From NCBI GenBank assembly GCA_016283605.1, contig JAEENF010000162.1, positions 1 to 17,242 of the forward strand: a DNA stretch of 17,242 bases, given 5' to 3'. Shown here piece after piece: positions 6,396 to 14,094 of this stretch. A program made the position numbers and the translations under genes. This stretch comes from Prevotella sp. GTDB lineage: Bacteria; Bacteroidota; Bacteroidia; Bacteroidales; Bacteroidaceae. Positions within the stretch are counted from its first letter, which is position 1, and each line of letters begins with the position of its first letter. The notes below the pieces were generated by a model. It made no database searches. It was not told the origin of the DNA and saw only the letters and a list, made by a program, of their open reading frames with translations.

Positions 6396-7263
6396 ATCGG
6401 GTATGAAACTTCATCTGACAAAACCACTGGTCATTTTTGACCTTGAAACGACGGGCCTTGACATTGTGAAGGCCCGTATTATTCAAATCTCATATATTAA
6501 GGTCTTTCCTGACGGACGTGAAGAACGCGGCAACGAGGTTGTCAACCCCGAGGAGCCAATCCCGCCATTCATCACCCAACTGACGGGAATCTCTGATGAG
6601 GATGTGAAAGACAAACCGACTTTCAAGGAGATCGCTTCAAAGTTGGCGACACTGTTTACAGGTTGTGATTTCGGCGGTTTCAACTCCAACGGCTACGACA
6701 TCCCGCTGCTGGCTGAGGAATTCCTGCGAGCCGGTATAGACTTCGACTTCTCCAAGTGCAGGATGATCGACGCGATGAACATCTTCCGGAAGATGGAACG
6801 CCGCAATCTGGCCGCTGCCTATAAGTTCTATTGTGGACGGAAAATGGAGGAAGACTTCGAGGCGCATCGCGCTGATCAGGATACAGAAGCCACCTATCGT
6901 GTGCTGATGGGAGAGTTGGACAAATACGCGCCAGGCGCTAACCCAGATGAACCAGAGAAGGTGCTCGAAAACGACATGCAGTATCTTCACGATTTCTCGA
7001 AGATGAATAACAATGTCGATTTTGCGGGACGTATCATCTGGGCAGAGGTGAAGGATGCCGCAGGACAGCCCGTACTCGGTGAGGACGGAAAGCCCAAGCT
7101 GATAGAGACCTTCAACTTCGGAAAATACAAGGGTATGCCTGTCCTTGATGTCCTCAACAGAGATCCCGGCTATTACGGTTGGATCCTTGGCGGTGACTTC
7201 ACCTACAACACGAAGCAGGTCCTGACGCGTATCCGACTGGTTGGTGCAAAACTCAACGGATGA
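6388..7263 (+). CDS. DEDDh 3'-5' exonuclease with ExoX-like C-terminus
   Basis: This 291-residue protein is a DnaQ-fold exonuclease. The catalytic residues are D18 and E20 in FDLETTG, D104 in SNGYDIPLL, and H160 with D165 in HRADQD, the full DEDDh set. Beyond the nuclease domain (to about residue 180) is a linker and a C-terminal segment (about 240-290) beginning FNFGKYKGMPVLDV and containing DPGYYGWIL, which resembles the small C-terminal domain of ExoX-type exonucleases. It may act in proofreading or in trimming recombination intermediates; which is not decidable from sequence. The start at 6388 overlaps dnaN by 8 bp; the ATG at 6403 is an alternative that would leave a 7-bp gap. It ends in an ATGA overlap with the DUF4835 gene. 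Confidence 0.92.
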   Translation: MIKSGMKLHLTKPLVIFDLETTGLDIVKARIIQISYIKVFPDGREERGNEVVNPEEPIPPFITQLTGISDEDVKDKPTFKEIASKLATLFTGCDFGGFNSNGYDIPLLAEEFLRAGIDFDFSKCRMIDAMNIFRKMERRNLAAAYKFYCGRKMEEDFEAHRADQDTEATYRVLMGELDKYAPGANPDEPEKVLENDMQYLHDFSKMNNNVDFAGRIIWAEVKDAAGQPVLGEDGKPKLIETFNFGKYKGMPVLDVLNRDPGYYGWILGGDFTYNTKQVLTRIRLVGAKLNG

Positions 7264-8162
7264 GACGATTCGTCACGATATGCTTTATTCTTGCTGCAGT
7301 TCTAGGTCTTTACGGCCAGGAACTGCAGGTAAGAGTAACCATCAACCATAGCCAGATACAAGGCACTGACGCCTCGGTCTTCGATAATCTGCAGCAGACC
7401 CTTGAGCAGTTTATCAACGAACGGCAGTGGACCCCTCTGCAGTTCCAGAAGAATGAACGCATCCAGTGCAACCTGAACATCACGGTTTCCAAATATGTCA
7501 AAGAAGACAACCGCTTTGAATGCTCTGCCATGATTCAGGCCAATCGTCCCGTATTCAATTCGGCCTACACCACTACCTTATATAATAATAAGGATAACAG
7601 TTTCCATTTCCAGTTTGCAGAGTTCGACCAGCTCAACTATAATGACGAGAACATCGACAATCAGCTGACGGCTCTCATCGCCTATTACGCTTACTTGATT
7701 ATCGGTCTCGACCTGGATAGTTTCTCGCCGATGGGGGGAACAGATGTCCTGCAGCGATGCATGGTCCTGGTCAACAATGCGCAGAGTCTGGATTATCCGG
7801 GCTGGAAATCCTTCGAAGACAGCAGGAACCGCTTTGCAATCATCAACGACTATCTGGATGAGTCGATGAAGCCCTTCCGCCAACTGCAGTACGACTATTA
7901 CCGTAAAGGTCTCGACGAGATGGCCAACAATGCGGAACGCGGACGTACGGAGATATCCACAGCCCTTGAAGAGCAACTGAAGAAAGCACACGACGAAAAA
8001 CCACTGAGTCTTCTGCCGCAGATATGGCTGGACTATAAGAAAGACGAATTGGCTAATATCTATAAAGGCAAGGGCACGCAAAAGGAAAAGGAGTCACTCT
8101 ACGAACTGATGATGAGTATCAATGCTTCGCAGAGTACAACATGGAATAAAATCAAGCAATAA
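7260..8162 (+). CDS. DUF4835 family secreted protein
   Basis: This 300-residue protein starts with a Sec signal peptide (basic MRR, hydrophobic stretch to about residue 18, likely cleavage before Q20), so it is periplasmic or outer-membrane associated. There is no lipobox cysteine. The rest matches the Bacteroidota DUF4835 family, including the GLDLDSFSPMGGTDVL segment near residue 150 and the LDYPGWKSFEDSRNRF region. No enzymatic motif is visible and the function is unknown. In other Bacteroidales, as I recall, it sits between coaBC and recN; here the upstream neighbour is the exonuclease (ATGA overlap) and coaBC is absent. Its stop shares one base with the recN start (TAATG). Confidence 0.86.
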   Translation: MRRFVTICFILAAVLGLYGQELQVRVTINHSQIQGTDASVFDNLQQTLEQFINERQWTPLQFQKNERIQCNLNITVSKYVKEDNRFECSAMIQANRPVFNSAYTTTLYNNKDNSFHFQFAEFDQLNYNDENIDNQLTALIAYYAYLIIGLDLDSFSPMGGTDVLQRCMVLVNNAQSLDYPGWKSFEDSRNRFAIINDYLDESMKPFRQLQYDYYRKGLDEMANNAERGRTEISTALEEQLKKAHDEKPLSLLPQIWLDYKKDELANIYKGKGTQKEKESLYELMMSINASQSTTWNKIKQ

Positions 8163-9823
8163 TGCTCAAACACCTATATATTAAGAATTTCACGCTGATA
8201 GATACGCTCGATATCGAGTTGCATTCCGGCTTTTCTGTGATTACCGGAGAGACGGGAGCAGGAAAGAGCATCATTCTTGGGGCCATCGCCCTGTTGCTGG
8301 GTCAGCGTGCGGATCTGAAAGCTATCAAGCAAGGCGCTGAGAAATGCACGATTGAAGCCCACTTCGACCTGTCGAGATACCAGATGGATGATTTCTTTAC
8401 GGAGAACGACATCGAGAACGATCCCGATGATTGTATCGTCAGAAGAGAGCTGACAGCCTCAGGCAAGAGCCGCGCATTCATCAATGACACACCCGTGCCA
8501 CTGTCGTTGCTCAAGGAACTCGGCGAAATGCTTATCGATGTACATTCTCAGCATCAGAACCTGTTGCTGAACAAACAGGACTTCCAGTTGAATGTCGTAG
8601 ATATCATCGCCTCTGACAAAAAGGAACTGGACAGTTACCAGCAGACATACACAGACTTCCGGAAAGCTGAGGAAGAACTCCAGGAGCTGCAAGAGGATAT
8701 TGAACGTAATCGTCAGAACGCTGATTTCCTGCAGTTCCAATATGATGAACTGACAAGTGCGAACTTAGGAGTCGGCGAACTGGAGGAACTCGAGCAAAAG
8801 AGCGAGACCATGACGCATTCTGAAGACATCAAGAGTGCCTTATACACGACAGAAAATGCCTTAAGTTCCGACGAGACAGGCGTTGTATCCCTCCTTCGTT
8901 CGGCCATCTCAGCAATGAAGGGCATCGGTCAGGTCTTCCCTGATGCCACAGAACTCTATGAACGCATGGACTCTGCCTATATCGAACTGAAGGATATCGC
9001 CGAAGAAGTCAGCGCGCAGATGGATCGTGTGGATTTCGACCCTGCAGAACTGGACATCATCAACAACCGTCTTGACAAACTCTATGATCTTCAGAAGAAA
9101 TACCATAGTGACAGTATAGAAGAACTCATTGCCAAGCGCGATGAACTGCAGAAAAAGATCTCAAACATCGAGAACAGCGACGAAGCCCTGGCGGAACTAC
9201 AGAAAAAGACGGCAAGTCTGAAAGCACGTTGCGAAGAACAGGCAGACGTACTCACCCGTCTTCGTACCAAGGCGGCGAAGCAGATCGAGCAGGAAATGAT
9301 GGACCGTCTTATTCCTCTTGGCATGCCTCACGTCCGCTTTAATATCAATATACAGAAAGGAGCGCTTGAACGTAACGGTCATGACAAGGTCGCATTCCTG
9401 TTCAGTGCCAATACGTCGACCCCACTCCAACCAGTCTCTCAGGTGGCCTCTGGCGGTGAGATCGCCCGTGTGATGCTTGCCCTGAAAGCCATGATCAGCG
9501 GTGCGGTGAAACTGCCTACCATCATCTTCGACGAGATCGATACGGGCGTCAGCGGAAAGATGGCGGAGAAGATGGCGGAGATCATGCTGAAAATGGGAAA
9601 GCACGAGCGACAAGTCATCAGTATCACACACTTACCCCAGATAGCCGCTTTTGGAACAAGCCACTATAAGGTTTCCAAGATGGAGACGCCGCAAGGCACA
9701 ACGAGCTACATGGAAGAACTGAGTCCTGAGGAACGTATCACCGAAATCGCGCAGATGCTCAGTGGTAGTGATGTTACCGAGGCTGCCATCCAAAACGCAA
9801 AAGAACTTTTAAAGGTAAAATAG
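8162..9823 (+). CDS. recN: DNA repair protein RecN
   Basis: RecN is an SMC-like ATPase that acts in double-strand break repair, tethering DNA ends. The 553-residue length is standard. The Walker A motif GETGAGKS lies at 29-36, a long coiled-coil region rich in Glu, Lys and Gln occupies the centre (about 150-370), the ABC signature SGGEIARVMLAL starts near residue 427, and the Walker B region IIFDEIDTGVSG lies near 453-464, followed by the ITHLPQIAA switch. It shares one base with the DUF4835 stop, so translation is probably coupled. Its last codons and stop lie within the left part of a repeat array that continues into the next gene. Confidence 0.97.
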   Translation: MLKHLYIKNFTLIDTLDIELHSGFSVITGETGAGKSIILGAIALLLGQRADLKAIKQGAEKCTIEAHFDLSRYQMDDFFTENDIENDPDDCIVRRELTASGKSRAFINDTPVPLSLLKELGEMLIDVHSQHQNLLLNKQDFQLNVVDIIASDKKELDSYQQTYTDFRKAEEELQELQEDIERNRQNADFLQFQYDELTSANLGVGELEELEQKSETMTHSEDIKSALYTTENALSSDETGVVSLLRSAISAMKGIGQVFPDATELYERMDSAYIELKDIAEEVSAQMDRVDFDPAELDIINNRLDKLYDLQKKYHSDSIEELIAKRDELQKKISNIENSDEALAELQKKTASLKARCEEQADVLTRLRTKAAKQIEQEMMDRLIPLGMPHVRFNINIQKGALERNGHDKVAFLFSANTSTPLQPVSQVASGGEIARVMLALKAMISGAVKLPTIIFDEIDTGVSGKMAEKMAEIMLKMGKHERQVISITHLPQIAAFGTSHYKVSKMETPQGTTSYMEELSPEERITEIAQMLSGSDVTEAAIQNAKELLKVK

Positions 9824-9944
9824 TAAAAAGGTAAAAAGGTCAAAAAGTAAATAAAGATAATTATGAAGAATAATAGAAATAGGATGGTAATGAGGCGGGT
9901 ATTAGGGCTTTTACCCTTTTACCTTTTTACCTTTTTACCTTTAT
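9811..9944. repeat. Inverted 8-mer arrays flanking a start codon
   Basis: The left part (9811-9849) has repeated GGTAAAAA units and the right part (9908-9944) repeated ACCTTTTT units. Positions 9823-9840 and 9921-9938 are 18-bp perfect reverse complements separated by 80 nt. The start codon of the TPR gene (9863) lies in the loop, so mRNA could fold around it. The right array is coding: it supplies the hydrophobic core of the signal peptide. Because the unit is 8 bp, gain or loss of one copy would shift the frame. Confidence 0.85.
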
Positions 9945-11560
9945 ATGCTCAGCCAAGTTGGGTAAAGAAGGCTGCAAAGTCTGTCTTCACTGTGAAAACG
10001 TTCGATGCCAACGGCTCACTGATAGGTAGCAGCAACGGTTTCTTCGTCGGTTCCAATGGTGAGGCGATGAGTAGCTTCTCGCCTTTCAAAGGTGCTTCAA
10101 GGGCTGTGGTCATTGATGCTGCAGGCAAGGAATATGCCGTAAGTGTCATCATAGGCGCTAATGACATGTATGACGTCGTCAAGTTCCGGGTGGCCACACA
10201 GAAGACGCAACCCCTCATCGTTGCATCAGGCATCCTGCCTGTCGGCAGTACGGCATGGTTGTTGCCTTTCCGCGAGACAAAAAACATGAAGAGTGGCGCT
10301 ATCCGAAAGGCGGAAACCTTCCAGGATGACTATGCCTACTATACCGTCGCATTACAGACTGGTGACAACGATGTCAGTTGTCCTCTCCTTAATGATGCCG
10401 GTGAGGTCATCGGACTCATGCAACAGCCCGCCAAGGAAAACGACTCGCTGAGTTATGCAGTCAGTGCATGTTTCATTGACTCCTTGAAAATCACAGGTAT
10501 GAGTCTCAACGATCCCGTACTTCGCATGACCAACATCAAAAAAGACGTTCCCGACGACTTGCAAAATGCGATCCTGATGCTGTATATGGCAGGCTCATCC
10601 ACTGATTCTGCCACATATGCCGGACTGATCAATGATGTCATCCAGAAGTTCCCTGATGCTCCCGATGGCTATATCTACCGTGCACAGCTTGCAGCCGGAG
10701 CATACGACTTCCCTGCAGCCGACCAGGATATCCAGAAAGCCATTAAGGTGGCGAAGGAGAAAGACGACGCCCACTTCAACTACGCGCGGATGATCTACAA
10801 CAAGGAACTCTATCAGAGCGACAAACCCTACGAGAGTTGGTCTTTAGACAAAGCCCTCGCAGAGATCCGTGAAGCCTATGCCATCAATCCTCAGCCTTCT
10901 TATCAGCAGATGGAGGCCAACATCCTCTATACTCAGAAGAATTATCAGGAAGCATATGACATCTTCCTCGAGCTGACCAAGACACCTATGATGAATGCAG
11001 ACATCTGGTACAGTGCCGCCCGTTGCAAACAGATGCTGAATGATACGACAGCCTATCTCGCCCTGCTCGACAGTGCGATGAACACCTTCACGAAACCCTA
11101 TCTGAAGGAAGCTGCCCCCTATCTGTTGGCCAGAGCCACCGCAAAGACAGATGCAGGGAAATACCGCGATGCAGTATCTGACCTGAACGACTATGAACAG
11201 CTCATGGCCGCTTCAGTCAACGATCATTTCTACTACATCCGCTATCAGGCAGAGGTAGATGGCCGTTTATACCAGCAGGCCCTAAACGATATCACCCGTG
11301 CCATACAGCTTAATCCGAAAGAGACCTTTTACTATGCTGAGAAGGCTTCACTGCAAGTGCGCGTAGGACAATATCAGGAAGCATTGGAAACTGCCGACGA
11401 GTGTATCACCATCGATCCACAGGTCAGTAACGGTTATCTTTTCAAGGGGCTGGCACAGTGCTTACTGGGCAACAAAAAAGAAGGCTCCCAGAATCTTCTG
11501 AAAGCCAAGGAACTGGGCGACCCACAAGCTGATCAACTCATCGAGAAATACTCGAAGTAA
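9863..11560 (+). CDS. Secreted TPR protein with degenerate trypsin-like domain
   Basis: This 565-residue exported protein has a signal peptide (cleavage probably after YA29) whose hydrophobic core is encoded by the 8-bp repeat. Residues about 35-190 resemble a trypsin/DegP-like domain: the GFFVGSNGEAMSSF segment, YDVVKF around D104, and CPLLNDAGEVIGLM at 173-186. The catalytic His position reads Ser (S73) and the GxSGGP nucleophile loop reads NDVSCP, so two of three catalytic residues are gone and the domain is probably a non-enzymatic scaffold. From about residue 230 to the end it consists of TPR-like helical repeats, clearest near 440-560. It lies 39 bp after recN and may be co-transcribed. 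The role is unknown; a periplasmic binding or assembly function is inference. Its stop is 2 bp from the convergent dnaB stop. Confidence 0.8.
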   Translation: MKNNRNRMVMRRVLGLLPFYLFTFLPLYAQPSWVKKAAKSVFTVKTFDANGSLIGSSNGFFVGSNGEAMSSFSPFKGASRAVVIDAAGKEYAVSVIIGANDMYDVVKFRVATQKTQPLIVASGILPVGSTAWLLPFRETKNMKSGAIRKAETFQDDYAYYTVALQTGDNDVSCPLLNDAGEVIGLMQQPAKENDSLSYAVSACFIDSLKITGMSLNDPVLRMTNIKKDVPDDLQNAILMLYMAGSSTDSATYAGLINDVIQKFPDAPDGYIYRAQLAAGAYDFPAADQDIQKAIKVAKEKDDAHFNYARMIYNKELYQSDKPYESWSLDKALAEIREAYAINPQPSYQQMEANILYTQKNYQEAYDIFLELTKTPMMNADIWYSAARCKQMLNDTTAYLALLDSAMNTFTKPYLKEAAPYLLARATAKTDAGKYRDAVSDLNDYEQLMAASVNDHFYYIRYQAEVDGRLYQQALNDITRAIQLNPKETFYYAEKASLQVRVGQYQEALETADECITIDPQVSNGYLFKGLAQCLLGNKKEGSQNLLKAKELGDPQADQLIEKYSK

Positions 11561-11562
11561 TA

Positions 11563-13068
11563 TCAGAACGGCAGAGGACCATCCGGCAGAGGCTGGTTCT
11601 CGCCGTTAATCTTAGATCCGATGATCTCTCCGCTAATCGGCGGCGTACTACTATGAGAAATACGTGTATCTTCCGGATTTTCAAAACGCGTATATTCACC
11701 TCTGAAGGTCAACAGCACATCGCCCGTAGCACCCTTACGATGCTTGGCGATAATAATCTGCGCCATACCATGCAAGTCGCGACCATTATCATCCTGATAG
11801 ATATGATAATACTCCGGACGGTGTACGAAAAGCACCATATCGGCATCTTGCTCGATGGCTCCTGACTCACGCAGGTCACTCAGCTGAGGACGCTTACCTT
11901 CCAATCCCTCACGACTTTCCACACCACGATTGAGCTGTGACAATGCCAAAATAGGAATGTCGAGTTCCTTAGCCAGACCCTTCAGTGAACGGGAGATCGT
12001 CGATACTTCCTCCTGACGGGAAGAGAAACGCATGCCATTGGCATTCATCAGCTGCAGATAGTCAATCATGATCATCTTCACACCATGCTCACGCACCAGC
12101 CTACGTGCTTTCGTACGCAGTTCAAAAACAGAGAGGCCTGGTGTGTCATCCACATAGAGCGGTGCATCCAGCAACTGGTTTACACGTTTGTCTAATCGGT
12201 CCCACTCGTCTGGCTGCAACTGTCCGTTCAAAATCTTTGAACCTTGAATCTCACAGGCGTTGGAGATCAATCGGTTTACCAATTGTACGTTCGACATTTC
12301 AAGCGAGAAGAACGCCAAGGGGATATGATAGTCCGCTGCAATATTCTTCGCCATCGAGAGCGCAAAAGAGGTCTTACCCATCGCAGGACGTCCGGCAATA
12401 ATCACCAGGTCGCTGGCCTGCCAGCCGGAGGTGATGTCGTCGAGCTTGTGATAACCTGAAGCCACACCAGTCAGACCATCGGTATTGGCAGATGCTTTCT
12501 GGATGACATCCAGAGCCTGTCGGATCACGGGATTGATCTGAGTGTAGTCCTTCTTCATGTTGCGCTGGCTCAACTCGAAGAGTGAACCCTCAGCCTCCTG
12601 CATGAGGTCGTCGATATCGCTGGTCTCGTCGAGTGCCTTAGTCTCTATAACGCTGGCAAAGGAGATCAACTGACGGGCCAGGAACTTCTGTGCGATGATA
12701 CTGGCGTGATATTCGATATTGGCCGATGAGGCCACGCGCGAACTGAGTTCTGCAATATAGGTAGGTCCTCCGACTTCCTCAAGATGACCGTCTTTCGCCA
12801 AACGGTCTGTCACCGTCAGGACATCTACCGGTTTCTCTGCCATCGACAAATCCCGGATAGCCGCATAGACCATCTGGTTACGGGGCTCATAGAAACTCTC
12901 GGGATATAGCATCTCACAGACGATTGCATAAGCATCCTTATCAATCATCAGTGCACCGAGAATGGCTTTCTCCACTTCTGGGGCTTGTGGTTGAAGATGA
13001 CCGTAGGTATTATCCACCGGTTGTTGTCGCTTTGCTTTACGACGGGTATTGTTATCTTGTTCTGCCAT
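11563..13068 (-). CDS. dnaB: Replicative DNA helicase DnaB
   Basis: DnaB is the hexameric 5'-3' helicase at the replication fork. With the start at 13068 it has 501 residues. The N-terminal collar domain begins at about residue 30 (PQAPEVEKAILGALM), the RecA-like domain holds Walker A GRPAMGKTS (226-234), the FFSLEMS segment, the Walker B stretch MIMIDYLQL (about 332-340) and the late DLRESGAIEQDAD motif. No intein is present. A 17-residue longer frame from 13119 is rejected because the -7 promoter box (13090-13097) falls inside it. The C-terminus ends LPDGPLPF, resembling the SSB tip. The gene diverges from ispE and converges with the TPR gene with only 2 bp between stops. Confidence 0.97.
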   Translation of the reverse strand: MAEQDNNTRRKAKRQQPVDNTYGHLQPQAPEVEKAILGALMIDKDAYAIVCEMLYPESFYEPRNQMVYAAIRDLSMAEKPVDVLTVTDRLAKDGHLEEVGGPTYIAELSSRVASSANIEYHASIIAQKFLARQLISFASVIETKALDETSDIDDLMQEAEGSLFELSQRNMKKDYTQINPVIRQALDVIQKASANTDGLTGVASGYHKLDDITSGWQASDLVIIAGRPAMGKTSFALSMAKNIAADYHIPLAFFSLEMSNVQLVNRLISNACEIQGSKILNGQLQPDEWDRLDKRVNQLLDAPLYVDDTPGLSVFELRTKARRLVREHGVKMIMIDYLQLMNANGMRFSSRQEEVSTISRSLKGLAKELDIPILALSQLNRGVESREGLEGKRPQLSDLRESGAIEQDADMVLFVHRPEYYHIYQDDNGRDLHGMAQIIIAKHRKGATGDVLLTFRGEYTRFENPEDTRISHSSTPPISGEIIGSKINGENQPLPDGPLPF

Positions 13069-13089
13069 GTCTGTTTTAAGATTAGGCTG

Positions 13090-13097
13090 CAAAGTTA
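13090..13097 (-). promoter_or_regulatory. -7 box of dnaB
   Basis: The minus strand reads TAACTTTG, an exact TAnnTTTG box followed by CAGC, with 21 nt to the dnaB ATG at 13068. No TTTG is seen at the -33 distance. It decides the start codon, because the longer upstream frame would begin before the transcript. Confidence 0.65.
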
Positions 13098-13141
13098 CAA
13101 ATATTTTTTCACTTTTCACTTATCACTTACCATTTTTTTTG

Positions 13142-13149
13142 TATCTTTG
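13142..13149 (+). promoter_or_regulatory. -7 box of ispE, next to its start codon
   Basis: TATCTTTG is an exact TAnnTTTG box. Only four bases (13150-13153) separate it from the ispE ATG at 13154. A transcript starting the usual few bases after the box would begin at or next to the A of the ATG, that is, leaderless. No TTTG is present at the -33 distance. Confidence 0.65.
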
Positions 13150-13153
13150 CAGC

Positions 13154-13987
13154 ATGATTACATTCCCAATCGCAAAAATCAACCTTGGGCTCAACGTAGT
13201 TGAAAAGAGACCCGACGGCTATCACAACCTCGAGACGGTTTTCTATCCCGTCCAGATACAAGATGCCCTTGAAATCTTCGAGATGGCGCCAGACTTTCCT
13301 TCAGAAGTCGACTGTGACCTGAAAGTCACGAATATCCATATCGATGGCGACGAGCAGAGAAACCTCATCGTCCGGGCCTATCAGCTTCTGAAACGTGATT
13401 TCCCCCAATTGCCCCGCATCCACGCACATCTATACAAAGGTATTCCCACACAAGCCGGCATGGGTGGAGGCTCGAGCGACTGTGGCTTTATGCTCTCGCT
13501 CCTGAACTGTCAGTTCCAGTTAGGCTTATCCGATGAACGGCTTATCGACTATGCCGCACAATTAGGTGCCGACTGTCCATTCTTTATTCTCAACACCCCT
13601 TGCTACGCTGAAGGAATAGGTGAAAAACTACAGCCCATCCCTCTCAACCTCAGCGGATTATACCTTGCCATCGTCCGTCCGGCTATCCCTGTTTCCACGA
13701 AGGAGGCCTTCTCGCTCATCACGCCTATGCATCCTGAAAGAAACTGTCGTGATATCGTGATGTCTCCTGTAGACTCCTGGCGTGATCAACTCGTTAACGA
13801 TTTCGAGAAGAGTGTCTTTACGCTTTATCCTGAGATCGGACGTATCAAGCAACGGCTCTATGATCTCGGAGCCGTCTACGCTGCCATGTCCGGATCAGGT
13901 TCTTCACTCTTCGGAATCTTCCGCTCTCCCGTCGTTCTTGATGAGTTTGATTCTGAAGGAACGTTCAAGACACTGCTCCGACTTTAA
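13154..13987 (+). CDS. ispE: 4-diphosphocytidyl-2-C-methyl-D-erythritol kinase IspE
   Basis: IspE phosphorylates CDP-methylerythritol with ATP in the MEP (non-mevalonate) isoprenoid pathway. The protein is 277 residues, close to the family's usual length. Visible motifs are the N-terminal AKINLGL with K8, RPDGYHNLETVFYPV (19-33), the GHMP ATP-binding loop PTQAGMGGGSSD (98-109), GADCPFF with the catalytic Asp (D140), and the C-terminal AMSGSGSSLFG loop. The frame is open back to 13049, but the family N-terminus MITFPIAKINLGL begins at 13154 and the promoter lies upstream of it within the extension. It diverges from dnaB across 85 bp, and the transcript is probably leaderless. Confidence 0.96.
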   Translation: MITFPIAKINLGLNVVEKRPDGYHNLETVFYPVQIQDALEIFEMAPDFPSEVDCDLKVTNIHIDGDEQRNLIVRAYQLLKRDFPQLPRIHAHLYKGIPTQAGMGGGSSDCGFMLSLLNCQFQLGLSDERLIDYAAQLGADCPFFILNTPCYAEGIGEKLQPIPLNLSGLYLAIVRPAIPVSTKEAFSLITPMHPERNCRDIVMSPVDSWRDQLVNDFEKSVFTLYPEIGRIKQRLYDLGAVYAAMSGSGSSLFGIFRSPVVLDEFDSEGTFKTLLRL

Positions 13988-14014
13988 TCCTTCTGTGTTT
14001 GATTTAAACAAAAT

Positions 14015-14040
14015 GGACTCGCGATTCACATCGCGAGCCC
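14015..14040 (-). terminator. Terminator of galE (also between ispE and galE)
   Basis: CTCGCGAT (14018-14025) and ATCGCGAG (14030-14037) form an 8-bp stem with a 4-nt loop, extended by two G-C pairs beyond one mismatch. Read on the minus strand the stem is followed by ATTTTGTTT, a usable T-rich tail, so it suits galE termination. On the plus strand the tail is A-rich, so it is a poor intrinsic terminator for ispE. Confidence 0.65.
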
Positions 14041-14094
14041 ATAACAACACAAACACAAAATACGATTCATAAAATGAACCGTTGTTCTTTTTGA

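Noticed and set aside
13069..13119. 17-residue N-terminal extension of DnaB
   Set aside because: The dnaB -7 box at 13090-13097 falls within it, so the transcript starts downstream.
13049..13153. 35-residue N-terminal extension of IspE from 13049
   Set aside because: The ispE family N-terminus begins at 13154 and the extension overlaps the dnaB start and both promoters.
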